Assembly: GCA_019316985.1 (NCBI GenBank)
Contig: CP079215.1
Coordinates: 1,364,001-1,428,000, forward strand
Length of the DNA stretch: 64,000 bases
Direction: 5' to 3'
Source of the DNA: Paraniabella defluvii
GTDB taxonomy: Bacteria; Bacteroidota; Bacteroidia; Chitinophagales; Chitinophagaceae
Within the stretch, counting starts at the first letter, position 1. The number at the start of each line of letters is the position of its first letter. The position numbers and the translations under genes are program-made. A model generated the notes under the pieces. That model saw only the letters and a program-made list of their open reading frames with translations. It ran no database searches and was not told where the DNA came from. This document shows positions 41,352-50,750 of this stretch, in pieces.

Positions 41352-42137
41352 TTATTTGGTAAGCTTTTTCAACAGCAGTTCCGGTTCATTCGTAGTAATG
41401 AAATCAATATCCTGCACCAGGAACTCGTCCATTATTTTTTCATCATTCACAGTCCAGGCGTTGGTTTTAACACCTAAAGCCTTAGCGTTTTTGATCCAGT
41501 TCTTATCTTTTTGAAAAACACTGTAGTGATAGTCTGCATCCAGCTTGTCGGCCTTTAATTTCTCTGCCGATACGTCGCCGTTCAAATATTGCACAGGCGC
41601 TGAAGGTTCCATTTCTCTCACCCTTTTACATACATCATAATCAAAAGCGATGTAAACCGTTTGCGCCTGTCCTTTAAGGCTTCGAACCATCTCTACTACT
41701 TTTGTAGCCAGGCGGAGCGAGCGCTCTTTGCTGATTTTAGAGGTTTTTATTTCAGCCACCATAATAGTTTTCTTCTGGCCATAGCCCTCTTTCAGGTATG
41801 CTTCGAGCGTTGGTATTTTTTCTCCGTTTGCAAGCGTTTTGGTTAATAACTGCTGATAGGTATTGGTTTCTATCTCCATCCCTAAAAATTTAGGATCATG
41901 ATTTACCACCAGTACCTCATCGCTTGTCATATGTATATCAAACTCGGTGCCGCCACAGCCTATCGCTATAGCAGCCTTCAACGATGCAATAGAATTTTCG
42001 GGAGCGCCGGTATTTTTAAAGGCTCCCCTATGGGCAATTACTTTATTCATAAAAGTTGGGGTTTTCACTACAGCCTTCTGAGTAGAGCAACCGCAGGCCA
42101 AGGCAGCCAGTACAAACGCAAAAATTAAATTCTTCAT
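41352..42137 (-). CDS. Glycerophosphodiester phosphodiesterase lipoprotein
   Basis: Hydrolyses glycerophosphodiesters to glycerol 3-phosphate and an alcohol. Intact 261-aa ORF. MKNLIFAFVLAALACGCSTQ is a lipoprotein signal with two candidate lipobox cysteines (LAC, ACGC), so it is envelope-anchored. The GDPD motif is present: VIAHRGAFKNTGAPENSIAS (HRG, EN), GCGGTEFDIHMTSDEVLVVN and HDP, which provide the catalytic His pair and the metal ligands. Clean reading without frameshifts. Confidence 0.9.
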   Translation of the reverse strand: MKNLIFAFVLAALACGCSTQKAVVKTPTFMNKVIAHRGAFKNTGAPENSIASLKAAIAIGCGGTEFDIHMTSDEVLVVNHDPKFLGMEIETNTYQQLLTKTLANGEKIPTLEAYLKEGYGQKKTIMVAEIKTSKISKERSLRLATKVVEMVRSLKGQAQTVYIAFDYDVCKRVREMEPSAPVQYLNGDVSAEKLKADKLDADYHYSVFQKDKNWIKNAKALGVKTNAWTVNDEKIMDEFLVQDIDFITTNEPELLLKKLTK

Positions 42138-42207
42138 ACAGCAAAATTATATTTTGAAAAGGATGAAACTGCCGGAAAGATAATTATTTATAATTTGATA
42201 AAATACT

Positions 42208-42582
42208 TTAGGGAGCAACGGTTGAAGAGCCGGTACTTTTATCAGAAAGATAAAACCTGCCTGCAATCTCTTCATCGCTTTCGGCCTCCCTGGCCTCACA
42301 TTCCAATCCACAATTATAATAACCTACTTTTAAAGTTTGCCAAAGATAGGTAGCAATAAAACGAACCAGTCCCAGGCGCTCATATTGCTCGATATGCTTT
42401 AATTCGTGCCGCAGCCATTTTTCGTTGTTCAGGAAATCTTCCTTTGAAACGCCATATAAATGAATACGGTTCCCCAGCACTATTGCTACATTGCTGCTGC
42501 GCAGCTTTTGCGCCGCCAGCCTTGCTATAAACGATTTTTCCTTTATGGTGAAAGATTTCACGGGTACAAAACTACGCAACAA
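42208..42582 (-). CDS. DUF4157-like protein with an HExxH motif
   Basis: Intact 124-aa protein. MLRSFVPVKSFTIKEKSFIA is followed by IVLGNRIHLYGVSKEDFLNN and WLRHELKHIEQYERLG, an HExxH motif as in DUF4157 and related minimal zinc-metallopeptidase-like domains, then a helix LVRFIATYLWQTLKVGYYN and ECEAREAESDEEIA, where the Glu-rich segment could supply the third metal ligand. Proteolytic activity is not shown for this family. Located between the GDPD gene and the YceI terminator. Confidence 0.65.
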   Translation of the reverse strand: MLRSFVPVKSFTIKEKSFIARLAAQKLRSSNVAIVLGNRIHLYGVSKEDFLNNEKWLRHELKHIEQYERLGLVRFIATYLWQTLKVGYYNCGLECEAREAESDEEIAGRFYLSDKSTGSSTVAP

Positions 42583-42667
42583 ATGTAATCATCAACAGGA
42601 GGTGAATAATTCGGGTTTTATGGGCCAGGCCAGAATGCCCGTACAGACGGGGCAGGCGTAAAGCCTC

Positions 42668-42698
42668 AAACAAAAACGGCCTCCGTTGGGAGACCGCC
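42668..42698 (-). terminator. Intrinsic terminator of the YceI gene
   Basis: On the minus strand CGGTCTCC pairs with GGAGGCCG (one G-T pair) around CAAC and is followed by GTTTTTGTTT, starting about 25 bp after the YceI stop codon. Confidence 0.75.
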
Positions 42699-42722
42699 TT
42701 GTATAGTTTTCCTTCTTATCTT

Positions 42723-43246
42723 TTAAGCTTCTTTTACTATCTCAATATTAGCGATCAGCTTTACATCTTCGCTTACTGCAATGCCCCCGCTTCTGTAACG
42801 GCGTTCCAGGTAAGGCCAAATTCTTTACGGTTGATTTTACCGGTAACTTCAAAACCACCTACTGTTTGGCCATACATACTTAAACCCACACCACCGTGCT
42901 CTACGTTAAAAGTAACCGGCTTGGTTACGCCTTTCAAAGTAAGATCACCGGTCAGCTTGTAATCATCCCCGTCTTTTTCAATGGAGGTAGAAACAAATGT
43001 CAGCTTAGGATAGGTTTCTGCTTCGAAGAAATCAGCTCCTTTTAAATGAGCGTCTCTTTGTTCTACACCTGTATCAATACTATCAACATCTGCGCTAAAT
43101 GTAATTTTAGCATCAGAAAAGTCTTCTTTCTCTGCTACTACTGTTCCTTCGAAGTTTTTGAATTTTCCGGATACGGTTGAAATTACCAGGTGCTTTACTT
43201 TAAAACCTACTTCTGAATGCATTGCATCTATTGTCCAAGTTGCCAT
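42723..43246 (-). CDS. YceI-like lipocalin-fold protein
   Basis: YceI proteins fold as a lipocalin-like barrel that binds polyprenoids. MATWTIDAMHSEVGFKVKHL is the canonical N-terminus, with SGKFKNFEGTVVAEKEDFSD and LTGDLTLKGVTKPVTFNVEH. No signal peptide is present on this start, so it is probably cytoplasmic, as in several Bacteroidota paralogs. A G loss near 42783 hides the end, which reads VTEAGGIAVSEDVKLIANIE and IVKEA. Length about 174 aa. A terminator follows. Confidence 0.88.
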
Positions 43247-43357
43247 GCCATAAAATTTATTTTTTTGTGATTTATAACACAAAACTACATTTCATTGTTG
43301 CAACAGCAATTAATGTAGATTAAGAAAACCCGGCGAGATGATAAAGCAATGTTAAAG

Positions 43358-44022
43358 CTATCCTAAGGCGTTATTTAAGTAGTTATTGAGTGGCAGCAGG
43401 GTTTCGAAGGCAGCGGTAACTTTGTCAGCAGCGTTTTGCTGGTCAGATCCGAATCCCTTATGTCAGTAAGCGCTACAAAGCTTTTATGCTTTAAATATTC
43501 AGCAGCGGGATTGTCTGGCTCATAGCCTTTCGGCACGCGGGACAACACCTGGCCTTCTTCCACCGAAAGGCTGCCATAGGTTGTTTTGAATTTTCTGGAG
43601 AGGATAATCTTTTCAAAGTCGGCGAGATTATAATCTATTTCCTGCCGCACTTTGGCCAGCATCTCGGCAGGCGGCTGCCACATACCGCCGCCGGTGAAGC
43701 TTGCCCCGGGCTCGAGGTGAAAATAATAGCCGGGTGTCATCGACTTCTTACCTTCGCTGTTAATAAAAGCGCCAAAATTGGTTTTATACGGGGTTTTATC
43801 TTTAGAAAAGCGAATGTCCCTGTTAATACGGAACATACAATCTTTGGCCGACAGGTGCGAAATAGAAGGATCAATTTTTGAAAATCTCTGAATTACCGTA
43901 TCAATAAACGCAGCAAAATCCTGACGAGCGTTATCATAATTTTTACGGTTTTCATCGAACCAGGATTTGGTATTGTTAAGTTTTAAGTCTTTTAGAAACT
44001 GCAGGGTAGAAGATTGTAGCAT
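43358..44022 (-). CDS. DUF2461 family protein
   Basis: About 221 aa of the DUF2461 family, of unknown function and common in Bacteroidota. Diagnostic parts: STLQFLKDLKLNNTKSWFDE, YDNARQDFAAFIDTVIQRF, CMFRINRDIRFSKDKTPYKT and PGYYFHLEPGASFTGGGMWQ. A loss near 43421 breaks the end, which reads TAAFETLLPLNNYLNNALG after repair. Start taken at ATG 44022 (MLQSSTLQF). It lies downstream of the ABC exporter block on the same strand and could be cotranscribed with it. Confidence 0.88.
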
Positions 44023-44077
44023 AGTCAAAATGTTTCGGCTAAATTAATCAGAATAGCAGAAAACATCATTTATACAT

Positions 44078-44833
44078 TCACCCTTTTATTTTTTGGAAAA
44101 CATATATGCCGTAACCAGCAATTGCGAACAATAAAGAATAAATTACCGAATAGAAAATAACAGTATCCGCAACCGCGCTACCCTGCCTGGCATAAAGCAT
44201 GCTATAAACATACGGGCTGAGGTATACATACTTCCATTTAAACGCAATGAGTGTAATTATTACACCTGCCAGGCCTATTCAAGCGGGGCAATAAAGTTTT
44301 TTAACCGAAAGCTTATAATATACTGCAGCGTTACAATAGGCATGCAGGAAAGTAAATAGTAGCTGTTTATTTTTAAAAAGTGCATCCAGGGTATCGGTTG
44401 ATCCGGAAACCGATGGTCTAAAACAAGGCAGGGAATAACTGCGGAAAGCACCACACCTATATTAAAAAAGAAAAAACTTAAGTACCATCAGTAATAATAC
44501 AAAAAGCTTTGCTCCATAAATAGTACTGTATTTCTGAGGTGTAACATTAAGCTGCTTCCAGCTGTTATTTCTAAACTCCACCTGGGCTATAAGGCTGGCA
44601 GCAAGCATCACGCCTATAGGAAGCAGAAAGAACGACATATTCATCCAGAGTTCGCGTAAGTAAATTTGCCATATAGGCGTGTTAAACTCTTTATTAATGC
44701 TTTTACCTGTCCGGAAAAAGTTAATACAGTATAATAACGGAATCAGAAAGCCACCAATGACACATAACCAGGAGGCCGCGCTGTTCTTTGTTTTCAGCCA
44801 TTCGCTTTGTATTGAACTCAAAAATCTGCTCAT
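44078..44833 (-). CDS. ABC-2 type transporter permease
   Basis: Six-helix permease of an ABC exporter, about 252 aa. MSRFLSSIQSEWLKTKNSAA is the typical cytoplasmic start, then ASWLCVIGGFLIPLLYC, FFLLPIGVMLAASLIAQVEF (the ABC-2 loop with EFRNNSWKQLNVTP), and FVLLLMVLKFFLF. After repairs near 44470 and 44280 it continues PWMHFLKINSYYLLSCMPIV, IITLIAFKWKYVYLSP and YSLLFAIAGYGIYVFQKIKG. The start codon lies one base after the stop of its ATPase gene, so translation is coupled. Confidence 0.82.
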
Positions 44834-44834
44834 T

Positions 44835-45738
44835 TTATCCGGTTATAGTTTGCATAAATATCGTTTCCAGGTCCTGGCTTTCTACCATCACTTCATACAC
44901 ATCAATACCTTCCCACCAACATTCTGGTTAATTGGGCTGTTACTTCTTTTTGCCTAAACGCTACCTTCACCGATCCGTCATTCTTTTCGAAAGAGATGCC
45001 GCGCGATGTGAAAATTTCCGCTACTTTGTCTGTATGGCTTGTTTTGTATATCACGGCTGCATTGTTCGCCCTTTTTGCTTTGAGTTCACTCATCGTGCCT
45101 TCAAATAACAAGGCACCTCGATGAATTAGTCCGATATGTGTAGCCACCTTGTCTATTTCAGAAAGCAAATGGCTGGATATCAAAACCGTGATGCCCTGAT
45201 CCTGATTCAGCCGCCGAAGTATTTCCCTTATTTCAACAATCCCGTTGGGATCAAGGCCATTGGTGGGCTCATCAAGAATGAGCAACGAAGGGTTATGAAG
45301 CAGGGCTATAGCAATAGCTAACCGTTGCTTCATCCCCAGTGAAAACTGTCCTGCCTTTTTATTACCTGTAGATCCAAGACCCACGATATCCAACACCGCC
45401 GCGATTCTCGACTGAGGGACCTTATAAACATTTTGAAAGACCTTTAAGTTATCTGTAGCTGAAAGATGGGCATAAACAGAAGGTGATTCAATCAGGCTAC
45501 CCACTTTATTAAGAATATCGATCCGGTTTTGACTGAAGTCTTTACCCAGTACTTTTACCATTCCCTGTTGCTTACGGATCAGGCCCAGGATAAGCTTCAG
45601 CGTGGTTGTTTTCCCCGCCCCGTTCGGACCTAAAAAGCCGTACACAGCTCCTTGGGGCACCTGGAGGGTTACATTATTGAGCACGGGCTGCCCGTTCCCA
45701 AACCGGTATGCCAGGTTGGAAGCTTCGATGGAGAACAT
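44835..45738 (-). CDS. ABC transporter ATP-binding protein
   Basis: ATPase of the adjacent exporter, about 301 aa after repair. Walker A LGPNGAGKTTTLKLI, signature FSLGMKQRLAIAIALL, Walker B LLILDEPTNGLDPNG, switch His in TVLISSHLLSEID. The C-terminal third (KTSHTDKVAEIFTSRGI, EKNDGSVKVAFRQKEVTAQL) is the domain typical of BcrA/GldA-like antibiotic and lipid exporters. Indels near 44918 and 44912 hide the C-terminus, which reads YEVMVESQDLETIFMQTITG. Cotranscribed with the hypothetical exported protein upstream and the permease downstream. Confidence 0.9.
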
Positions 45739-45755
45739 ACTGCATTACTTAGAGA

Positions 45756-46540
45756 TTAAGGAATCGTTACAGGCTTAAAGCTGCCAACAAACTTATAAGG
45801 TGCGCTTACAATAGTTTCCGGTGCAATTCCCGCATTTACCGAATCTATGAGCACCTCTTTACCTATTGAAAGTGTAGAATTATTTTTAGCGGCCAGGTTT
45901 AGCTTGCTTAACCGGATATGCGCATCGATATTAACTTTAGAATTATCGCTCTTTATCGTATAAGATGGAATGAGAATGCGGTTGCTCTCGGTTACAGAAT
46001 CACTTATATCCGGCCTGTGGTCAAGCACGGTAACTATATTCAATTCTGCGTTTTTGATAAATCAAACTCCAGGGCTTTCGTATACCCGCCATTTAAAGTG
46101 TTTACGGTTATAACCGCGCCCTCTGCTATTACCGGTACTTCCCTATTTAATACCAGTTCCAGCTCAGCTCCTGCCCAATAGCTTTCCTGGCCGTTAATCG
46201 TTTCTATTTTAGGCTGGTAGTGAATAACCAGTGTATCGCCTTTATAGCTGATCAGCCTGCTGCTATCCCCGTGCTGCTCGCTGCTGTAATTGATCCATTT
46301 ATACCTGTTCGTTTCGCCGTATTTGATATTGCATTTCAACATCTCGTTACGAATACTGCCTTCAATTTTTATGAATTTAAACGGCTGTAAAGCGCCTGCT
46401 GGCACATTATCGTAGCCGTTGGAGTTTTTAACAATATAGTGCTCATTTTTTATTGCTGCTTTAAAGCTCATCATGAGTACTAATGGAAGGGAGAATACCA
46501 ATACGAGAAGCAGGATCAATAGTTTATTGCTGGTTTTCAT
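45756..46540 (-). CDS. Membrane-anchored hypothetical protein of the GntR-ABC block
   Basis: About 261 aa. MKTSNKLLILLLVLVFSLPL with VLMMSFKAAIK forms one N-terminal membrane anchor; the rest is predicted extracytoplasmic. It contains YDNVPAGALQPFKFIKIEGS, GDTLVIHYQPKIETINGQES and strand-rich repeats (ISDSVTESNRILIPSYTIKS, SKVNIDAHIRLSKLNLAAKN) resembling the head-GIN-type beta-helix proteins of Bacteroidota (DUF2807-like), though I cannot confirm this. One A loss near 46045. It sits between the GntR regulator and the ABC ATPase with short gaps, so it probably works with the exporter. Confidence 0.65.
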
Positions 46541-46632
46541 CAGTATATTTTTTATGTCTGCCGGATTAGACCGGTCAAACGGTTCTTTAATCGGAGGACA
46601 AACGTTTTGATAATATGCAACGTTTGATTCGT

Positions 46633-47003
46633 TTAGGAATATTGTTTTTTAAATTTTTCGTATTTCTGTTTCAGATCCTCTGGTTCTATACCTAACAAAA
46701 ACATGTTGCGAAAAAACAGCGGCATCTCCTTCTCCACAAACTCCTGCCTGCGGTAGCCTGCAGCATTTTTTACCCCGTCTATTGTTATAAAATATCCAAT
46801 GCCCCTTTTATCGTAGATAATATTTTGCTGCTTTAAAAAGTCGTAAGACCGGGCTACCGTATTAGGGTTTACTTCCAACAGCATAGCCAGTTCCCTTACA
46901 CTGGGGATTTTAGTATCGGGGGCCATTCTTTCAGCAAAATCCTCTCGCACACATAGTCGGCTATCTGCAAATAAATGGCTTGCGCATTATTATCGAATTG
47001 CAT
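46633..47003 (-). CDS. GntR-family (YtrA-type) transcriptional regulator
   Basis: Short GntR regulator of about 124 aa, winged helix plus a short C-terminal helical tail, as in the YtrA subfamily that controls ABC exporters. After a C-run repair near 46921 it reads MQFDNNAQAIYLQIADYVCE, then PSVRELAMLLEVNPNTVARS and YDFLKQQNIIYDKRGIGYFI, the signature helix-turn-helix. The tail (FFRNMFLLGIEPEDLKQKYE) is family-like. It lies between the two ABC transporter pairs, the third gene from the promoter at 48.7 kb where a YtrA-like dyad overlaps the transcription start. Confidence 0.88.
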
Positions 47004-47130
47004 AATAATTTATTTCTGTATTGAAAAATCAGATCTGTTTCTCTTTTAGTTTTATCCAGGTAATTACCCATAAAAAGGAGTAATCAAAAATTTAAGAAAT
47101 ACGAGCATACTTTCTTTTAAAAAGGCGATA

Positions 47131-47829
47131 TCACATATTCCTTGTAAGTGCCGGGGCCCCAGGTATGTCGTTCGAAACGGTGAAAAGATCAAAATTATGG
47201 TCGGGAAAAGCTTTGGCTATTTTAGTGATATAAAAAATAAAAGAAAAGATAAACGCAGCAATTAATACAATAGTAATAATAAAAGAAAATCGTTTAAAGG
47301 CCACGGAACCTAATAAGAATACGGCCTGCACCGCAAAGAAGGCATATATAAAATTCAGCAGCACTACACTAAAATTTTCATCACGGCTCCAGTTTATTTT
47401 CCTGTAAGAGTATTCGCCCGGGTATTTATCTATCAACACCTGAATATAAGACTCGGCAAGCATTTTCAAAAGCGAAAAGCATAGCAGGTAAACCAGCGAG
47501 AAAACAATAAGATTAAAGAACAGCACGGCCAGGAATTTTTCCAGGTGACTGGCCGGAAAGCTGATCCAGTAAATACCTTTATCCTTTGTGCCCAGCATAT
47601 TAAATGCAGTACTGGCAAAAACCCCGCCTGTTATAAACAGCCCGAACAGCCCTATTACATAGGGCACTTCTTCATTATATTGTTTACCACCGTTTACTGC
47701 CCATATCGTAAAAACAATACCCAGTAGTCCTAATAAAGCCAGTGCAGACATCCAGTACATGCGCCGGTTCTCTATCCACTGCTTCGCTATTAGCTGTGCT
47801 AACCTTTTAAAACTAAAATTTGCAGTCAT
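47131..47829 (-). CDS. ABC transporter permease-like membrane protein
   Basis: 232 aa with about six membrane helices and no break in the main part. MTANFSFKRLAQLIAKQWIE is the cytoplasmic N-terminus, followed by MYWMSALALLGLLGIVFTIW, VIGLFGLFITGGVFASTAF, AVLFFNLIVFSLVYLLCFSL, AVQAVFLLGSVAFKRF and SFIITIVLIAAFIFSFIFYI. The end is ambiguous: the shown frame ends IPGAPALTRNM, while a shift near 47165 gives WGPGTYKEYVISPF. It follows its ATPase gene by 11 bp and precedes the GntR gene. Confidence 0.75.
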   Translation of the reverse strand: MTANFSFKRLAQLIAKQWIENRRMYWMSALALLGLLGIVFTIWAVNGGKQYNEEVPYVIGLFGLFITGGVFASTAFNMLGTKDKGIYWISFPASHLEKFLAVLFFNLIVFSLVYLLCFSLLKMLAESYIQVLIDKYPGEYSYRKINWSRDENFSVVLLNFIYAFFAVQAVFLLGSVAFKRFSFIITIVLIAAFIFSFIFYITKIAKAFPDHNFDLFTVSNDIPGAPALTRNM

Positions 47830-47840
47830 ATATATAAGGT

Positions 47841-48680
47841 TTAAGGTTGTTGTGTAAATATTGTATTGATGCCATTACCGTTTGTTACAACTGCTTTATA
47901 CAATAATTCGAGGTCTATTTTAGAAATCCTCCCTATAAGTATTTGCCGTTACAATTACATTGCCTTTCAAAGACTCTTCCCTGTACAGTGCATTTTTGGC
48001 GTCTTCATCGTCAAATGAAACCCTGAACGAAAGTTTGGAGCTGATATCATCAATAGTCTGATCAAATAAAATATTTCCTTCATCAATGATCGTGATCCGG
48101 TCTATCAGGTTTTCGAGGTCTTTTACCTGGTGTGTACTGATAATAATGCATTTATTATCATCGATAGCGCCGGCAATTACTTTTCTAAACTGGCTTTTAC
48201 TCATGATATCCAGGCCGTTTGAAGGCTCGTCCATCAACAGGATGGAAGTGTTGCAGGCCAGGGCAAAGCTGATCAACACCTTCTTTTTCTGACCATAACT
48301 CATTTGCTGCAGGCTGTTCTCCAGCGGAATGCTGAACTCTTCCAGGTAAGTGTTGAATTGCTGCCTGGAAAACCCGGGATAAAAGGGCGCATTACAGGAT
48401 ACAAATTTTTCAATCGCCACATCGGGTAAGTAAAATTCTTCAGGAACAATAAATACATCCCGCAAAAAAGCCGGCTGGCGTTTGCCTGGCTCATATCCCA
48501 ATGCTTCAATTTTTCCCTGGCTCGGGAATAGCGAACCTACTATATTTTTTAACAGCGTGGATTTCCCGGTTCCGTTTTTACCCAGCAGGCCATAAATATG
48601 CCCCGGCGCAAAAGACAGGGAAAGACCATTAAAGATCTTCTTTTTTTATAGGAAAAATGCAGGTTGTGGATCATTATCAT
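47841..48680 (-). CDS. ABC transporter ATP-binding protein (YtrB-like)
   Basis: First gene of the minus-strand exporter block, about 280 aa after repair. The repaired N-terminus reads MIHNLHFSYKKKKIFNGLSL with Walker A GLLGKNGTGKSTLLKNIVG; the signature is LQQMSYGQKKKVLISFALA and Walker B ILLMDEPSNGLDIMSKSQF, with the switch His in CIIISTHQVKDLENL. Indels near 48645 (A run) and 47938; the repaired C-terminus is SKIDLELLYKAVVTNGNGIN. Its promoter region carries a GntR-type dyad. Two start codons (48680, 48674) are possible. Confidence 0.88.
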
Positions 48681-48694
48681 AATTAGTGATTTGG

Positions 48695-48748
48695 TGTACT
48701 ATTAATGTAGTACAGTGCAAATGTAGCATTAGTTTTCGTTTTTCCAAA
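48695..48748 (-). promoter_or_regulatory. Consensus promoter with GntR/YtrA-type dyad at the transcription start
   Basis: Minus-strand TTTG (plus 48745-48748), then 19 nt, then TACATTTG (48718-48725) is an exact Bacteroidota promoter. Immediately downstream TGTACTA (48695-48701) and TAGTACA (48708-48714) form a perfect 7-bp inverted repeat with 6-nt spacing that covers the expected start site. Palindromes of this GTACTA/TAGTAC type are what YtrA-subfamily GntR regulators bind, and such a regulator is encoded in the operon, so autorepression is likely (inference). Confidence 0.78.
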
Positions 48749-48792
48749 TTTTCTTTATAAAACCTTCATTTTCCATTTCCCTTTTTATCAGT

Positions 48793-48800
48793 TATTTTTG
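48793..48800 (+). promoter_or_regulatory. -7 promoter box for cysE
   Basis: TATTTTTG matches TAnnTTTG and lies 24 bp before the cysE ATG; TTTT is in the -33 position 20 nt upstream. It is divergent from the exporter promoter about 45 bp away. Confidence 0.55.
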
Positions 48801-48824
48801 TCTACTGTGTTAATAGGATAAAAA

Positions 48825-49657
48825 ATGAGTGAAGATTTTATCAAGTTTCTGTTTAATAGAAATTCCAGGTGCTTCTCCGGCTTTCCCGATAAAGGCGCCG
48901 TGGAGGGTTTTATTGATGAATTATATACCGTGCTGTTCCTGCCCAATGATATTGACCATAAGTGCGAGGCGCAGTTAAGAGACCAGTTTACTTCGTTAAA
49001 GGAAAAGTTCACCCGCCTGCTGCAGGATGTGATTGAAGATGCTGTGCGTATAAACGAAATAAAGGATACTTATTTTGAATCGCTTCCCGGTATTTTCAGC
49101 ATGCTGCTGAAAGATGCCGAAGCGTTGCTGCAGTCCGATCCGGCAGCTAAATCGCTGGAAGAAGTAATGGCTGCTTATCCGGGCTTTTATGCCACGGCGG
49201 TGTACCGGCTCTCGCACCTCTTGCATGAACTGCAGGTTCCGGTGTTACCGCGTCTTTTCAGCGAATATGCTCACGGTAAAACCGGCATAGATATTCACCC
49301 CGGCGCTTCTATAGGGCATTCCTTCAGCATCGACCATGGTACAGGAGTTGTGATAGGGAAACCACGTTGATCGGTAACCATGTAAAGATATACCAGGGGG
49401 TAACCCTGGGCGCGTTAAGTGTAGCCAAAACGCTGGCTACCACCAAGCGCCATCCTACTATAGAAGATAACGTGGTTATTTATTCGGGAGCCACTATACT
49501 GGGAGGCGACACAACAATAGGCAAAGACAGTATTATTGGAGGTAATGTATGGTTAACGAATAGTGTGCCGCGTAATTCGGTTGTATACCATAAAAGCGAA
49601 ATAGGCGTAAAAGATCTCCTGCCGCCTGACGGAAATATTTTGAATTTTGTAATCTGA
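48825..49657 (+). CDS. cysE: Serine O-acetyltransferase
   Basis: Makes O-acetylserine, the first step of cysteine synthesis. The N-terminal helical domain ([20 protein letters not shown] to [20 protein letters not shown]) is followed by the left-handed beta-helix: [40 protein letters not shown] and QGVTLGALS, then [29 protein letters not shown] holds the catalytic His. One G loss near 49363 (IGE|TTLIGN). Repaired length about 277 aa. Followed at once by cysK, the enzyme that uses its product. Confidence 0.94.
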
Positions 49658-49732
49658 TTAATGGCGATAGCTTCCGGTAAACCTTTTGCCGGCCATCTGT
49701 CCAACGCCGTTGGTCTACTAAAAATATACACA

Positions 49733-50640
49733 TTGAAAGCGCAAAACATCCTGCAAACCATTGGCGGTACGCCACACGTTCAAATCAACCACCTGTTTGG
49801 CAATAAGCATAAGGTATGGATCAAGCTGGAAAAGGCTAATCCGGGCGGAAGTATTAAAGACCGTATTGCCTTAGCCATGATTGAAGATGCAGAACAAAAA
49901 GGACTGCTGCATAAAGACTCCGTTATTATTGAGCCAACCAGCGGCAACACAGGTATAGGATTGGCCCTGGTGGCAGCTGTAAAAGGCTATAAGCTGATAT
50001 TGGTAATGCCCGAAAGTATGAGTATAGAGCGGAGAAAATTAATGAGCGTGTACGGAGCAGAATTTGTGCTAACTCCGCGTGAAAGAGGCATGACGGGCGC
50101 CATAGAAAAGGCAAACGAGCTGGCAGCCACTACACCTAATGCATGGATCCCGCAGCAGTTTAATAATGAAGCCAATACTGCTATACACCGGAAAACAACA
50201 GCAGCAGAGATATTACAGGATTTTCCCGAAGGTATAGATTACCTGATTACCGGGGTGGGTACCGGGGGCATATAACCGGTGTTGCCGAGATACTAAAAGA
50301 GCAATTTCCCAATCTTAAAGTGTTTGCTGTAGAACCTGAGCTCTCGCCTGTTATCAGCGGCGGGGCTCCAGGCCCTCACCCCTTCAGGGCCTGGGAGCCG
50401 GCTTTATTCCGCATTTTAAAAACCGAAGTACTAGACGGCGCGATAACTGTTGGCAAGGACGAATCTTTCGACTATGCCAAAAGACTGGCTAAAGAAGAAG
50501 GGATTTTTGCCGGCATATCCACCGGGGCAGCTTTGGCTGCCGTTGCCAAAAAGCTTCCTGAAATTCCGGAAGGAGCTACTGTTCTTACTTTTAATTATGA
50601 TACCGGAGAAAGATATCTGAGCATCGAAGGACTTTATTAA
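49733..50640 (+). CDS. cysK: Cysteine synthase A
   Basis: PLP enzyme that converts O-acetylserine and sulfide to cysteine. Starting at TTG 49733 it reads [18 protein letters not shown], then [20 protein letters not shown] with the PLP lysine, [19 protein letters not shown], and [20 protein letters not shown] after a G repair near 50270. The upstream ATG at 49661 would add 24 atypical residues, so I prefer TTG or a damaged ATG here. Between 50375 and 50415 the reading is locally shifted: family-like [16 protein letters not shown] appears as [15 protein letters not shown], one indel compensated by another. About 303 aa. Confidence 0.93.
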
Positions 50641-50653
50641 TGTAAAGATGATA

Positions 50654-50746
50654 GTTGACGGATGACAGTTGAAGGGGAAGCAGTTTGGCCTGATTAAGTC
50701 TATAGAGAATTGATACCCTGTCAACTGTCATCTACTCACTGTCAAC
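50654..50746. terminator. Long-arm inverted repeat between convergent cysK and OppC-like gene
   Basis: GATGACAGTTGA (50661-50672) and TCAACTGTCATC (50721-50732) are perfect 12-bp arms, and GTTGAC (50654-50659) with GTCAAC (50741-50746) extends them outward. The loop is 48 nt. The repeat fills the 110-bp gap between the stop codons of two convergent genes, so a bidirectional terminator or transcript-end hairpin is plausible, though there is no T-run. Confidence 0.5.
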
Positions 50747-50750
50747 TTTC

